Positions 53,336 to 64,000 of a stretch of 64,000 bases of DNA are shown here, in pieces. The notes below the pieces were generated by a model. It was not told the origin of the DNA. It was given only the letters and a program-made list of their open reading frames with translations, and searched no databases. This stretch comes from Lactobacillus kimbladii. GTDB lineage: Bacteria > Bacillota > Bacilli > Lactobacillales > Lactobacillaceae. The translations under genes were made by a program, and so were the position numbers. The stretch is taken from positions 124,001 to 188,000 of the forward strand of contig NZ_KQ034007.1 of assembly GCF_000970755.1 (NCBI RefSeq). The letters are read 5' to 3'. Position 1 is the stretch's first letter. Every line of letters begins with the position of its first letter.

Positions 53336-54193
53336 CTAAATATTTTTAATCAAGTTAATGCTCTCAGTAAGATTTTTTTTAGCTGTTTCATAGTCCCACT
53401 GACGAAGTTCATCTGAGAATGGCTCAAATGAAAATAAGTCGTTAAATTCACTATTTGAAAACCATTTAATAGTATCAAAAGCGTTGATATGATCTTGATT
53501 AGGATCACTTAAAAGCATGCGATTTTGATCAGTTAATTTGGATTTTGGCATCTGGACCTCAATTGTGCTCATATGAATGAGCCCAACTTTATTAACATCA
53601 AGCTTATTATCTAAATCAGCACGTGTAACTCCACCCATGAACCAGTGAAATAAATCAGCTACCACTTTAAAATTGGTTGCACCAGCTTCTTCGATGATAT
53701 CAATAGCCCTAAAAGGTGTTCTGATTGAACTTTCAGGAAAACCCAGTGTTTCAAATAAGCCAGACATTCCTTCATCTTGAAGTCTTTTTGCAAAGACTTT
53801 AATGGTTTTAACACCATCATTAAACTTTTCACTGTCACTTCTATCATCGTGTTTGTCCATTACGGGGCAGAAAAGAATTTTTTTAGCGCCAATTCCCTGA
53901 GCAATTTTAATCATCTCATTAAGATCGTTTAAATTACTATCTTTTTGACGCAATAAATCTGTATTACCAAGCGAGTTGATATCTTCAACCTGAACGTCGT
54001 ATTTTTGTAATAGATCATTAAAATCTGAAATACTCATTCCATCCAAAATATTTTTGTTGTCAGGTTCTTTACCTAGATCATTTCGCAATTCTACATGTTT
54101 GATTCCTAATTCACTTGCTAGTTTAATAAAATCAGCAAGTGGTAAACCAGGTGCTGATTTACGATTAAGACATAAATTTGAATTATTAATCAT
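53336..54193 (-). CDS. IolI-like TIM-barrel isomerase (copy 3)
   Basis: 285 residues. Metal-site elements FETLGFPESS, VADLFHWF, LIHMST and SFEPFSD correspond to those of the other two copies, with E-T-L in place of E-P-L. ATG 54193 has TGGAGGT; the frame from 54208 begins inside that ribosome site and is rejected. First gene of the minus-strand pair and preceded by a cre-like site, so it is probably catabolite controlled separately from copy 1. Confidence 0.7.
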   Translation of the reverse strand: MINNSNLCLNRKSAPGLPLADFIKLASELGIKHVELRNDLGKEPDNKNILDGMSISDFNDLLQKYDVQVEDINSLGNTDLLRQKDSNLNDLNEMIKIAQGIGAKKILFCPVMDKHDDRSDSEKFNDGVKTIKVFAKRLQDEGMSGLFETLGFPESSIRTPFRAIDIIEEAGATNFKVVADLFHWFMGGVTRADLDNKLDVNKVGLIHMSTIEVQMPKSKLTDQNRMLLSDPNQDHINAFDTIKWFSNSEFNDLFSFEPFSDELRQWDYETAKKNLTESINLIKNI

Positions 54194-54211
54194 ATTAAAT
54201 ACCTCCATTTA

Positions 54212-54225
54212 TAAAAGCGTTTTCC
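54212..54225 (-). promoter_or_regulatory. cre-like site
   Basis: Minus strand GGAAAACGCTTTTA matches the cre consensus at 12 of 14 positions, just upstream of the copy 3 start codon. Confidence 0.6.
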
Positions 54226-54447
54226 ATCTTTAATGGTAGATAATAAAAAATAGAAGGTAAATGTAAAAAAGACGCAGGTATGTGTACGAATCTAAAAGGA
54301 AAGATAAGAGGTCTAGAAAAATTTTGATGGAAGAATTTAGTTTTTACTAGCTACACTTTTATTTAATCTGAGCAAATGAAGCCAAACTTTACTGGCACAA
54401 AAATCAAGCAAACATACGAACTCAATAAAACTTTGTCTAATTTTTAT

Positions 54448-54476
54448 TTGAAAGAGTTTACAAGAAATGATATACT
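54448..54476 (+). promoter_or_regulatory. sigma-A promoter of the licT operon
   Basis: TTGAAA (54448-54453), 17-nt spacer, TATACT (54471-54476). Start expected near 54483, just before the antiterminator element. Confidence 0.8.
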
Positions 54477-54486
54477 TATATCCATT

Positions 54487-54552
54487 AAGGACGTTACTTT
54501 TTACAAGGCGTTACTTACAGTTTTTTGATGAGCTGTGGGTAACGCTTTTTTT
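54487..54552 (+). promoter_or_regulatory. RAT antiterminator and overlapping terminator
   Basis: The RAT candidate (54487-54516) has short stems AAG/CTT, CG/CG and CTT/AAG separated by asymmetric loops, the usual build of LicT/SacY-type RNA targets. It overlaps a 13-bp terminator stem GCGTTACTTACAG / CTGTGGGTAACGC (54508-54520 / 54533-54545) followed by T7. Binding of LicT to the RAT would block the terminator when a beta-glucoside is present. Confidence 0.75.
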
Positions 54553-54582
54553 ATAACGTTTTTTGGAAAAGAGGTGGAAAAA

Positions 54583-55434
54583 TTGTGGATTTTGAAGAAT
54601 AACTTGAACAATAACGCTATTTTAGTTGAAGATCAGTCAAAAAATGAACGAATAATTTTAGGTAAAGCAATTGGCTATGGCAAAAAAATTGGCAGTGTTA
54701 TCGACCTTGAAAAAGCTCAAATAGAAAAGAATTACGTTATATTTGACCATGATTCCGTTAAGGCCTTTCAAGAATTAATAAAAAGGATTGACGATGCCAG
54801 TATTGAATATGCACGTCAAATTATTCAAAAAGGTGAACAAGAGCTAAATCTTAAGTTTAATGACATGCTACTATTGACTCTTTCTGATCATATTAGTTTT
54901 ATGCTAAAAAGGGTCAAGCAAAATTTGAACTTTAAAGCTCCATTAGAATGGGATGTTAAAGTTATTTATCCTGAAATTTTTAAATTTTCTGAAAATGCTG
55001 TTGAATTTTTACGCGAACAGACAAAACTTGAGATTCCACACTCAGAGGCAACTTATATAGCTTTGCATTTGATTAATGCCAATTTTTCGATTAATGACAT
55101 GGATACAACTATTTCCAGTACTAAAATTATTGATCAGGTTTTGGCAATCGTTTCTGATTATTACCAGAAGGACTTGAAAGAAGATTCATATAGTTATAAG
55201 CGCTTTATCAATCACTTAAGATATTTTATTTTGCGTGAACTAAATCATGAAACGTCCAATTCAAAAAATTCAATTTTAAAAGTTATAGAGGCCAAATATG
55301 CCCGTGATTTTCAGTGTGCAGAAAAAATTAAAGCTTTTTTGCATGACAAATATAACTGGCAGATTGGGGAGGATGAAATGCTTTATCTAACCTTACATCT
55401 TAACCAATTAACACTTGTTGATAATAAAAAATAA
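54583..55434 (+). CDS. licT: BglG/LicT-type transcriptional antiterminator
   Basis: 283 residues. N-terminal CAT RNA-binding domain (WILKNNLNNNAILVEDQ, then IGYGKKIGSVI) and two PRD domains with HisPRD candidates (LLTLSDHISFMLKR; YIALHLINA; YFILRELNH; YLTLHLNQL). It binds the RAT in its own leader and is regulated by phosphorylation through the PTS. The start is TTG 54583 with GAGGTGG, giving the normal family N-terminus. Confidence 0.9.
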   Translation: MWILKNNLNNNAILVEDQSKNERIILGKAIGYGKKIGSVIDLEKAQIEKNYVIFDHDSVKAFQELIKRIDDASIEYARQIIQKGEQELNLKFNDMLLLTLSDHISFMLKRVKQNLNFKAPLEWDVKVIYPEIFKFSENAVEFLREQTKLEIPHSEATYIALHLINANFSINDMDTTISSTKIIDQVLAIVSDYYQKDLKEDSYSYKRFINHLRYFILRELNHETSNSKNSILKVIEAKYARDFQCAEKIKAFLHDKYNWQIGEDEMLYLTLHLNQLTLVDNKK

Positions 55435-55446
55435 TATGGAGTAAAA

Positions 55447-58763
<3,317 letters not shown>

Positions 58764-58806
58764 AATTTTTGCTAAATCGTAAGAATTAAATGGAATATTA
58801 TTTTTA

Positions 58807-58848
58807 AAAACATAATTCTGATTTGTAATCTGAATTATGTTTTTTTTA
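58807..58848 (+). terminator. terminator of the licT operon
   Basis: AAAACATAATTC (58807-58818) pairs with GAATTATGTTTT (58832-58843), extended by GATT/AATC, then T-run. Confidence 0.9.
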
Positions 58849-58948
58849 TACAGATTAGAGTATATGAAAGTGTATCATTTTTCAGTTTTAAATGTGCAAC
58901 AAGTTTCATTGCACCCCATTTATTATTTATTTGAGAGTTAGAAAGCAG

Positions 58949-61090
58949 GTGAAATATATCTTGTTGTATCACGAATACTTGTTACTAAAAATGTTAACAA
59001 ATTCGAACTCTTTATTAAGTATTAGCCAAATAACTAATAAACTTCAAATAACTAAGAGAACTGCCTATTCAGCTATTAACGGGTTAAACGAATGGCTTGA
59101 GCTGCATGACTTGAATAAGATTATGACAGTTAGAAATCATGGCTATTTTGTTCAACCATACGAAATTTCTGAGATTGAGAAGAACCTTAAACATGATTTG
59201 CAGCAAGGAAAAGTTAAGCTGCCGCAATCGGTTAGAGTAATAGCAATTGAGTTTGCTCTTCTTTGCAGAAAGAATAGGGTTACTATTGAATATTTAAACT
59301 CTCTAAACGGAGTAACGAGAAGAACCACTCAGAGTGACTTAGCGAAAGTTAAAAAAGACACTGAAAGCAGAAATTTGAAGTTAGAGTTTGAAGAAAATGG
59401 CTATTTAATCACAGGTTTAGAGGAGGAAATTCGCAAATTTGCTTTACAAAAACTAGCTAATATTCAAGGAACAATGATTTTTGATAAGATTGCTCCATTT
59501 TTGAGTTTAGAAACTAAGGAAAAAGTAGAAATTGAGCAAGTACTTTTAACGGTTGAACAAAATATTGGTTGCTTATTAACGGATGAGTCAGTTTTTCAAG
59601 TTAAAGAGTACATCTGTTTTTCAGTTAAGAGATACAGAAATGGACATTTTTTAAAAAATAACAGGAATAAAAAAATTAAAGGTAGCGGTAAGTTCGATCC
59701 TTTAATTCGTAATTTGCTGAGTTATTTGGGAATTTCTGCAGAACATTTAAACGCTGAAAGTCAGCTTCTCTGTAAAATAATTGATTCAAGACAAATAAGC
59801 AAAATAAGCAAAAATTTTGAATCACAAGAAATGTCTAATATTGCGGCACAAATTATCAAACGCTTTTCTGTAATTTCTGGAATTGATTTGGTAAACAATA
59901 AGAGCTTGCAAAATGCACTGACAACACATTTGGTAGCTGCTCAAAGAAGAGTTTTATACAATGTTCAATTTTTAAATTCAAGCTTGTTAAATGTCAGAAA
60001 AAAGTATCCAGAAATTTATCTTTTAACTAAAGAAGCCATTCAGCCCTTTGAGCAATATCTAAAAAAATCTTTGACCGCTGATGAAATAGAATTGATTGCA
60101 GTTTACTTTGGCGGAGAAATTGAACTGCTCAAAAATGCAAAAAATCAAAGTCTTAAAGAAAAAATTACTTTGGTATGCGGCAGTGGAATTGGGACGTCCC
60201 GCCTTTTAAAAATTCAACTGGAAAAAATGTTTCCTGATCAGTTAAAGATAAAGGTTATTACAAAGCAAGATTATGAAAAACAAGCCAGAGTTCATGCAGA
60301 TTTGGTTATAGCCACTTTACCAGTAACAAATAAAGGTGCTCCAATTGTAAATATCAATCACATTCTAACTGACTATGATTTACAAACAATCAGACAGCAC
60401 CTGGCTTCTAAAGCTCAAACTTCGTCTTCTGCTCATAATTCTCCCGCTGTTAAAACAACGCAAATTTTAGACATAGTCAGTGAATATGCCCATGTGAAGG
60501 ATTTTACTGGCTTGACAGCAGCCCTGCAAAGTTATTTTTCTCAAAAAAATGTTCCTTTTAAAAAAGAGCAGAGCCATTTACCTTGCTTAAGCGAAATCTT
60601 GCCAGAAAGAAGAATTGCTTTTGAAAATGGCACTTATTCCTGGCAGGAGTCAGTAAAAGTTACTGGACGGTTACTTGAAAAGGATCATATTGCGGATGAA
60701 AAGTACACTCACAAAATGTGTATGCAAATAGAGAAGTACGGACCATACATGAAAATTATGGATAATGTCATGCTTCTTCACGCAAAGCCAGATAACCCTA
60801 CAAAATTTTCTGTGCCTGGTATGAGCCTGGTTTGTTTTACTCCACCTGTTAAATTTAGCAATGATATCAAAGCAAAATATGTTTTTAGCCTTTATGCACC
60901 AAATTCTAATTCTCAATTAAAGGCGCTAACACAATTAACTGAAATTTTTTCTAATAGATTTCTATTAGAAAAATTTGAACATGCTGAAAACGCACCTACT
61001 TTTATTAAGCTCTTTGATTCTGTAGAGAAAGGAGATGAAAAATTAAGTGACACCACTAATAGATCCGAAATTGATTCAATTGAATGTTAG
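58949..61090 (+). CDS. PRD-containing PTS regulator with EIIB and EIIA domains
   Basis: About 713 residues from GTG 58949. An N-terminal helix-turn-helix (LLSISQITNKLQITKRTAYS) and a second DNA-binding-like segment (NGVTRRTTQSDLAKV) are followed by PRD-type regions, a GatB/MtlA-like EIIB domain with the Cys loop VCGSGIGTSRLLK, and a C-terminal EIIA-2-like domain with a candidate His in VMLLHAKPD. This is the MtlR/LicR/UlaR-activator type. It likely activates the adjacent PTS genes depending on phosphorylation. The start is uncertain: GTG 58949 has a poor ribosome site, ATG 58892 and ATG 58991 are alternatives. It overlaps the EIIA gene by 44 nt. Confidence 0.82.
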   Translation: MKYILLYHEYLLLKMLTNSNSLLSISQITNKLQITKRTAYSAINGLNEWLELHDLNKIMTVRNHGYFVQPYEISEIEKNLKHDLQQGKVKLPQSVRVIAIEFALLCRKNRVTIEYLNSLNGVTRRTTQSDLAKVKKDTESRNLKLEFEENGYLITGLEEEIRKFALQKLANIQGTMIFDKIAPFLSLETKEKVEIEQVLLTVEQNIGCLLTDESVFQVKEYICFSVKRYRNGHFLKNNRNKKIKGSGKFDPLIRNLLSYLGISAEHLNAESQLLCKIIDSRQISKISKNFESQEMSNIAAQIIKRFSVISGIDLVNNKSLQNALTTHLVAAQRRVLYNVQFLNSSLLNVRKKYPEIYLLTKEAIQPFEQYLKKSLTADEIELIAVYFGGEIELLKNAKNQSLKEKITLVCGSGIGTSRLLKIQLEKMFPDQLKIKVITKQDYEKQARVHADLVIATLPVTNKGAPIVNINHILTDYDLQTIRQHLASKAQTSSSAHNSPAVKTTQILDIVSEYAHVKDFTGLTAALQSYFSQKNVPFKKEQSHLPCLSEILPERRIAFENGTYSWQESVKVTGRLLEKDHIADEKYTHKMCMQIEKYGPYMKIMDNVMLLHAKPDNPTKFSVPGMSLVCFTPPVKFSNDIKAKYVFSLYAPNSNSQLKALTQLTEIFSNRFLLEKFEHAENAPTFIKLFDSVEKGDEKLSDTTNRSEIDSIEC

Positions 61091-61502
61091 CGCAAAAGAT
61101 TGGCGTGATGCCATTTTAAAAGCAGGTCATCCCCTTGTTAAAAATAGTTTGGTAACAGACAACTATTTGAAAAGCGTCATTAAAATAGCGGAAGAAATGG
61201 GACCTTATATCGTATTTATGCCTCATGTTGCTTTATCGCACGCCAAAATAGAAGACGGGGCATTAAAAGATGGAATAGGATTGACTGTTTTAAAAAAGCC
61301 GGTCCCTTTTCATAACAAAGATAATGATCCAGTTAAATATATTTTTACCTTAAGTTCTACAAAAGCAAATGGGCATCTGGATCAAATGGCACAGTTGGTT
61401 AACTTACTTTCAAAAAATGACTTTTTTGAAATGGTAAGCCATGCAAATAATGTGCAGGAAATAATTAATTATGTAAACGAATGTGAAGGAGAAGAAAAAT
61501 GA
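61047..61502 (+). CDS. PTS EIIA component (ascorbate/mannitol type)
   Basis: 151 residues, a stand-alone EIIA-2 domain. His65 in VALSHAKIEDG is the expected phosphorylation site (IPHA position). Similar to UlaC/SgaA-like EIIA. GTG 61047 with AAAGGAGATG lies inside the end of the regulator gene. It overlaps the EIIB gene by 4 nt. Confidence 0.87.
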   Translation: MTPLIDPKLIQLNVSAKDWRDAILKAGHPLVKNSLVTDNYLKSVIKIAEEMGPYIVFMPHVALSHAKIEDGALKDGIGLTVLKKPVPFHNKDNDPVKYIFTLSSTKANGHLDQMAQLVNLLSKNDFFEMVSHANNVQEIINYVNECEGEEK

Positions 61503-61777
61503 AGAAAGCAATAATTACATGTCGGGCTGGTATGGGTACTAGCACAATGTTAACGGTGCAAGTTAGAAATGTTGCTAAAAAGAATAATTGGGACCTTGAT
61601 GTTAGTCATACCAGTATAGACGGAATAGGCAGCTTTAATGGTGACTTTATCATTGCTTTGAGTGATGTAGCTGATGATTTAAGAGCCAAAGAGAAAAAAA
61701 TTCCCATAGTAGGTATTAAAAATATGATGGATCAAAATGAAATTGAAGCTAAATTAGCTCCTCTTATGAATGAATAA
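61499..61777 (+). CDS. PTS EIIB component (ascorbate type)
   Basis: 92 residues. Active Cys8 in IITCRAGMGTSTML, the P-loop of lactose/ascorbate-type EIIB proteins. Its size fits UlaB/SgaB. Overlaps EIIA by 4 nt (ATGA) with GAAGGAGAAG as ribosome site. Confidence 0.88.
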   Translation: MKKAIITCRAGMGTSTMLTVQVRNVAKKNNWDLDVSHTSIDGIGSFNGDFIIALSDVADDLRAKEKKIPIVGIKNMMDQNEIEAKLAPLMNE

Positions 61778-61791
61778 AGCAGGTGAATGAA

Positions 61792-63057
61792 ATGTTAAAT
61801 TTTATTATTAGTTTTCTAAGTCAACCTGCAGTGCTGCTTGGTTTTGTGGCATTTATAGGATTGGTTGCTCAAAAAGATAAAGATTGGACAGATGTCACTA
61901 AGGGGACAGCAAAAACTGTTATCGGTTTTTTAATATTCGGTATTGGTTCAAGTACTTTAACTGGGGTTTTACAAAACTTCAATGTTTTATTTCAATCAGC
62001 CTTTCATATTCACGGCTTGATCGCTTCTCCTGAAGCGGCCACAGCTGCTGCACAAACAAAGTATGGCTTTGTTGTCGCTCTGATTTTAATTTTGGGCTTT
62101 GTAATGAACATCGTTTTTGCCAGAATTACGCCATTTAAAAATATCTTCTTTACAGGTCAACATAGTCTCTATTTTGCCTGTGTTTTAGGCCTGGTTCTTA
62201 AATTCAGCGGACTAAGCAATTTATGGGCCATTATTATTGGAGGGATTATTTTAGGCCTTTGTGCCAGTGCTTTACCTGAACTTTGTCAGCCATTTATGCG
62301 TCGAATTACCGGTAACGATAATCAGGCGATTGGTCACTATAACATGTTTGGTTATGCATTGTCTGGTGCGATCGGCCTGCTGTTTAAGAAACACAAAGAT
62401 GAAACCACAGAAAACTTTAACTTGCCGAAATCACTTTCGATTTTCAAAGACTTCTTGATGGGTCTTGCAATTATCATGTTGATTTTATTCTATGTGTCAG
62501 CGCTGGTTGCAGGTCCGGTAGTAACTGGTAAACTTTCTGGCTCAGTCAATTGGTTAGTTTATCCGTTTATTCAGGCTATGACATTTACTGCTGGAATGGG
62601 CGTTTTGATGTATGGTGTTGGAATGTTCCTAGAAGAAATTACTAATGCCTTTGTTGCAATTTCAACCAAGTTTATCCCAGGCTCACGCCCAGCTTTAGAT
62701 GTTCCAACAGTCTTTCCTTTTGCACCGACTGCAGTCTTGGTAGGTTTTGTTAGTTCTTACGCAGCAGGACTTGTAGCTATCGGAATAATGATTTTATTCC
62801 ACAGTCCAATTGTGATTATTCCAGCAGCTCATATTTGCTTTTTCTCAGGCGGAACTGCTGCAATTTTTGGCAACTCAACAGGAGGCTGGCGTGGAGCTAT
62901 TGCAGGTTCTTTCGTCGTGGGACTGTTGTTAGCCTTCTTACCACTAATCTTAGTACCCGTTTTTCAACAAATGGGTATCAATAGTTCAACTTTCCCGAAC
63001 ATTGATTACAACATTGTTGGTTCATTGCTTCATGGCGTTTTGCAACTGTTTCATTAG
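61792..63057 (+). CDS. PTS EIIC component (UlaA/SgaT family)
   Basis: 421 residues with 10-11 helices. LLGFVAFIGLVAQKDKDWTDV, GFLIFGIGSSTLTGVLQNF, and GGTAAIFGNSTGGWRGAIAG are typical of the ascorbate-type EIIC superfamily, which also transports other sugars and sugar acids. ATG 61792 with AGGTGA is preferred over GTG 61783. Neighbouring aldolase and isomerase genes suggest a substrate other than ascorbate itself. Confidence 0.87.
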   Translation: MLNFIISFLSQPAVLLGFVAFIGLVAQKDKDWTDVTKGTAKTVIGFLIFGIGSSTLTGVLQNFNVLFQSAFHIHGLIASPEAATAAAQTKYGFVVALILILGFVMNIVFARITPFKNIFFTGQHSLYFACVLGLVLKFSGLSNLWAIIIGGIILGLCASALPELCQPFMRRITGNDNQAIGHYNMFGYALSGAIGLLFKKHKDETTENFNLPKSLSIFKDFLMGLAIIMLILFYVSALVAGPVVTGKLSGSVNWLVYPFIQAMTFTAGMGVLMYGVGMFLEEITNAFVAISTKFIPGSRPALDVPTVFPFAPTAVLVGFVSSYAAGLVAIGIMILFHSPIVIIPAAHICFFSGGTAAIFGNSTGGWRGAIAGSFVVGLLLAFLPLILVPVFQQMGINSSTFPNIDYNIVGSLLHGVLQLFH

Positions 63058-63067
63058 GAGTAATTAA

Positions 63068-63700
63068 ATGTTACAAAAAAATTTTTATGTAAGACAAATT
63101 AGTGATTTAAACATAATGACAGTGGTGCGAGATACGCCTGCAGAAACTTTGCGTATTGCAAAAGCCTGCTTTAAAGGCGGCGTTAAAGCGATTGAAATTA
63201 GTTTTACCGTTCCTACAGCTTTAGATGCCATGAAATTGGTTAAAAGAGAAATACCTGAAATGGTAATATGTGCAGGAACGGTTTTAGATACTGCTACTGC
63301 CAGACTAGCGATACTGGGCGGTGCTGAACTGATACTTTCTCCTGCTTTTGATTTGGAAGTAGCACAAATTTGTAATTTGTATCAAGTGCCTTATGCACCA
63401 GGTTGCAATAGCGTATCTGAAATAACTACTGCTTTAAAAAATGGTGCTTCTTTTATTAAAGTATTTCCAGGATCCAGTATGGGTGGAGTAAAAGAAATTA
63501 AAACAATAAGCACGCCTATTCCTTATATGCCCATTTTGATTTCTGGCGGTGCTTCTGTAAAAAATTACCGTGATTTTCTCGTTGCTGGTGCCGATTGTGT
63601 CTGTTTTGGCTCAGCTCTAACTGGTGATTCTGAAAAAATAACTAATAATGCTGTTCAGTTAACTAAAACTTTAGCTGATTTTCGGTCAGAGAAGAGGTAG
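63068..63700 (+). CDS. eda: KDPG/KHG-type aldolase
   Basis: 210 residues. Schiff-base Lys131 in FIKVFPGSSMGG, Glu43 in AIEISFTVP, and CAGTVLD and APGCNSVSE match the 2-dehydro-3-deoxy-phosphogluconate / 4-hydroxy-2-oxoglutarate aldolase family. It would cleave a 2-keto-3-deoxy sugar acid phosphate to pyruvate and an aldehyde. Downstream of the Ula-like PTS with a TAGGAG site before ATG 63068. The symbol denotes the family; substrate may differ. Confidence 0.85.
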   Translation: MLQKNFYVRQISDLNIMTVVRDTPAETLRIAKACFKGGVKAIEISFTVPTALDAMKLVKREIPEMVICAGTVLDTATARLAILGGAELILSPAFDLEVAQICNLYQVPYAPGCNSVSEITTALKNGASFIKVFPGSSMGGVKEIKTISTPIPYMPILISGGASVKNYRDFLVAGADCVCFGSALTGDSEKITNNAVQLTKTLADFRSEKR

Positions 63701-63704
63701 TAAT

Positions 63705-64000
63705 ATGGATATTATTTCAAATATACAAGATGTCATTGAAAAAGAAATTTCGGCAATTGAACAGGTAGAAAAAGATCTACCTCTTAATGATCAAGATTAC
63801 GAAAAAGTAGTTAATAAAATTATTTCTTTAAAAGAAAATGGCAGATTAATTTTCACTGGAGTAGGTAAGTCAGGCCACATAGGTAAAAAACTTGCTGCTA
63901 CATTTGCCAGCACTGGTACACCTTCATTTTTTGTGCATGCTACAGAAGTTATGCATGGTGACCTGGGGATGATCACTGCTTCTGATTTGGTTATTGATAT
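63705..64000 (+). CDS. SIS-domain sugar-phosphate isomerase (partial, KpsF/GutQ-like)
   Basis: The first 98 codons only; the gene continues past the window. FTGVGKSGHIGKKLAATFAS, then FFVHATEVMHGDLGMIT, is the SIS signature of arabinose-5-phosphate isomerase-like proteins (KdsD/GutQ/KpsF). ATG 63705 has AGAGGTAG. In this operon it probably isomerises the phosphorylated sugar entering through the PTS. Confidence 0.85.
   Translation, partial: MDIISNIQDVIEKEISAIEQVEKDLPLNDQDYEKVVNKIISLKENGRLIFTGVGKSGHIGKKLAATFASTGTPSFFVHATEVMHGDLGMITASDLVID

Overview
The window is AT-rich, densely coded chromosomal DNA from a low-GC Gram-positive fermentative bacterium, most likely a Lactobacillus sensu stricto. 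The reasons are a PepN of about 844 residues, an Apf-type cell-wall protein, a HelD-type ATPase, BceAB-like transporters, Rgg regulators, LicT/PRD-controlled PTS operons and CcpA cre boxes, with strong AGGAGG ribosome sites throughout. A host-associated sugar/cyclitol user (for example a gut lactobacillus) fits the gene content, but the species cannot be named from sequence reading alone. No rRNA, tRNA, CRISPR array, prophage or intact insertion sequence was seen.

Layout. (1) 1-11,040: housekeeping and cell-envelope genes: a MerR-like coiled-coil protein, a YibE/F membrane pair coupled to an esterase, an ASCH-domain protein, an Apf-like muralytic protein, pepN, an L,D-transpeptidase, a DUF4931 HIT-like protein and an ECF S-component. 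(2) 11,200-23,800: an accessory stretch. It holds one BceA-like ATPase with two complete BceB-like permeases and a third N-terminally truncated one, an MFS exporter, two paralogous Rgg regulators around an ABC exporter with a shared candidate operator (TGTCATATTTGACA), a transposase remnant, and a candidate divergent type I toxin-antitoxin locus (44-residue hydrophobic peptide and an antisense RNA of about 78 nt). (3) 23,900-30,400: a complete branched-chain amino-acid ABC transporter (livJHMGF) followed by a second livJ. Each livJ is preceded by a 29-codon leader peptide with three consecutive Leu codons and mutually exclusive RNA hairpins ending in a terminator, so both look controlled by leucine-dependent ribosome-mediated attenuation. 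(4) 30,400-39,100: a methyltransferase, a phosphatase, a matrixin-like protease, helD, a GNAT acetyltransferase, an SGNH hydrolase, coaA, an ornithine cyclodeaminase-like enzyme and efp. (5) 39,100-54,230: a catabolic island with a frameshifted AraC regulator, two sugar-porter MFS proteins, IolE-, IolG- and IolH-like enzymes, three IolI-like TIM barrels, an FMN/FAD fumarate-reductase-like protein, two ICL/PEP-mutase-fold proteins and another MFS protein. It has three cre sites, candidate AraC half-sites and an 18-bp palindrome. The usual inositol genes iolB, iolC, iolD and iolJ are not in the window. (6) 54,440-64,000: a LicT-controlled beta-glucoside PTS operon (RAT/terminator, licT, EIIBCA, GH1), then a PRD regulator with an ascorbate-type (Ula-like) PTS, a KDPG/KHG-type aldolase and a truncated SIS-domain sugar-phosphate isomerase.

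The three items most worth following up are the paired leucine attenuators, the divergent type I toxin-antitoxin candidate, and the non-canonical cyclitol catabolic island. Residue numbers are counted by eye from the starts chosen here; all assignments rest on motifs and gene context, not on database searches.
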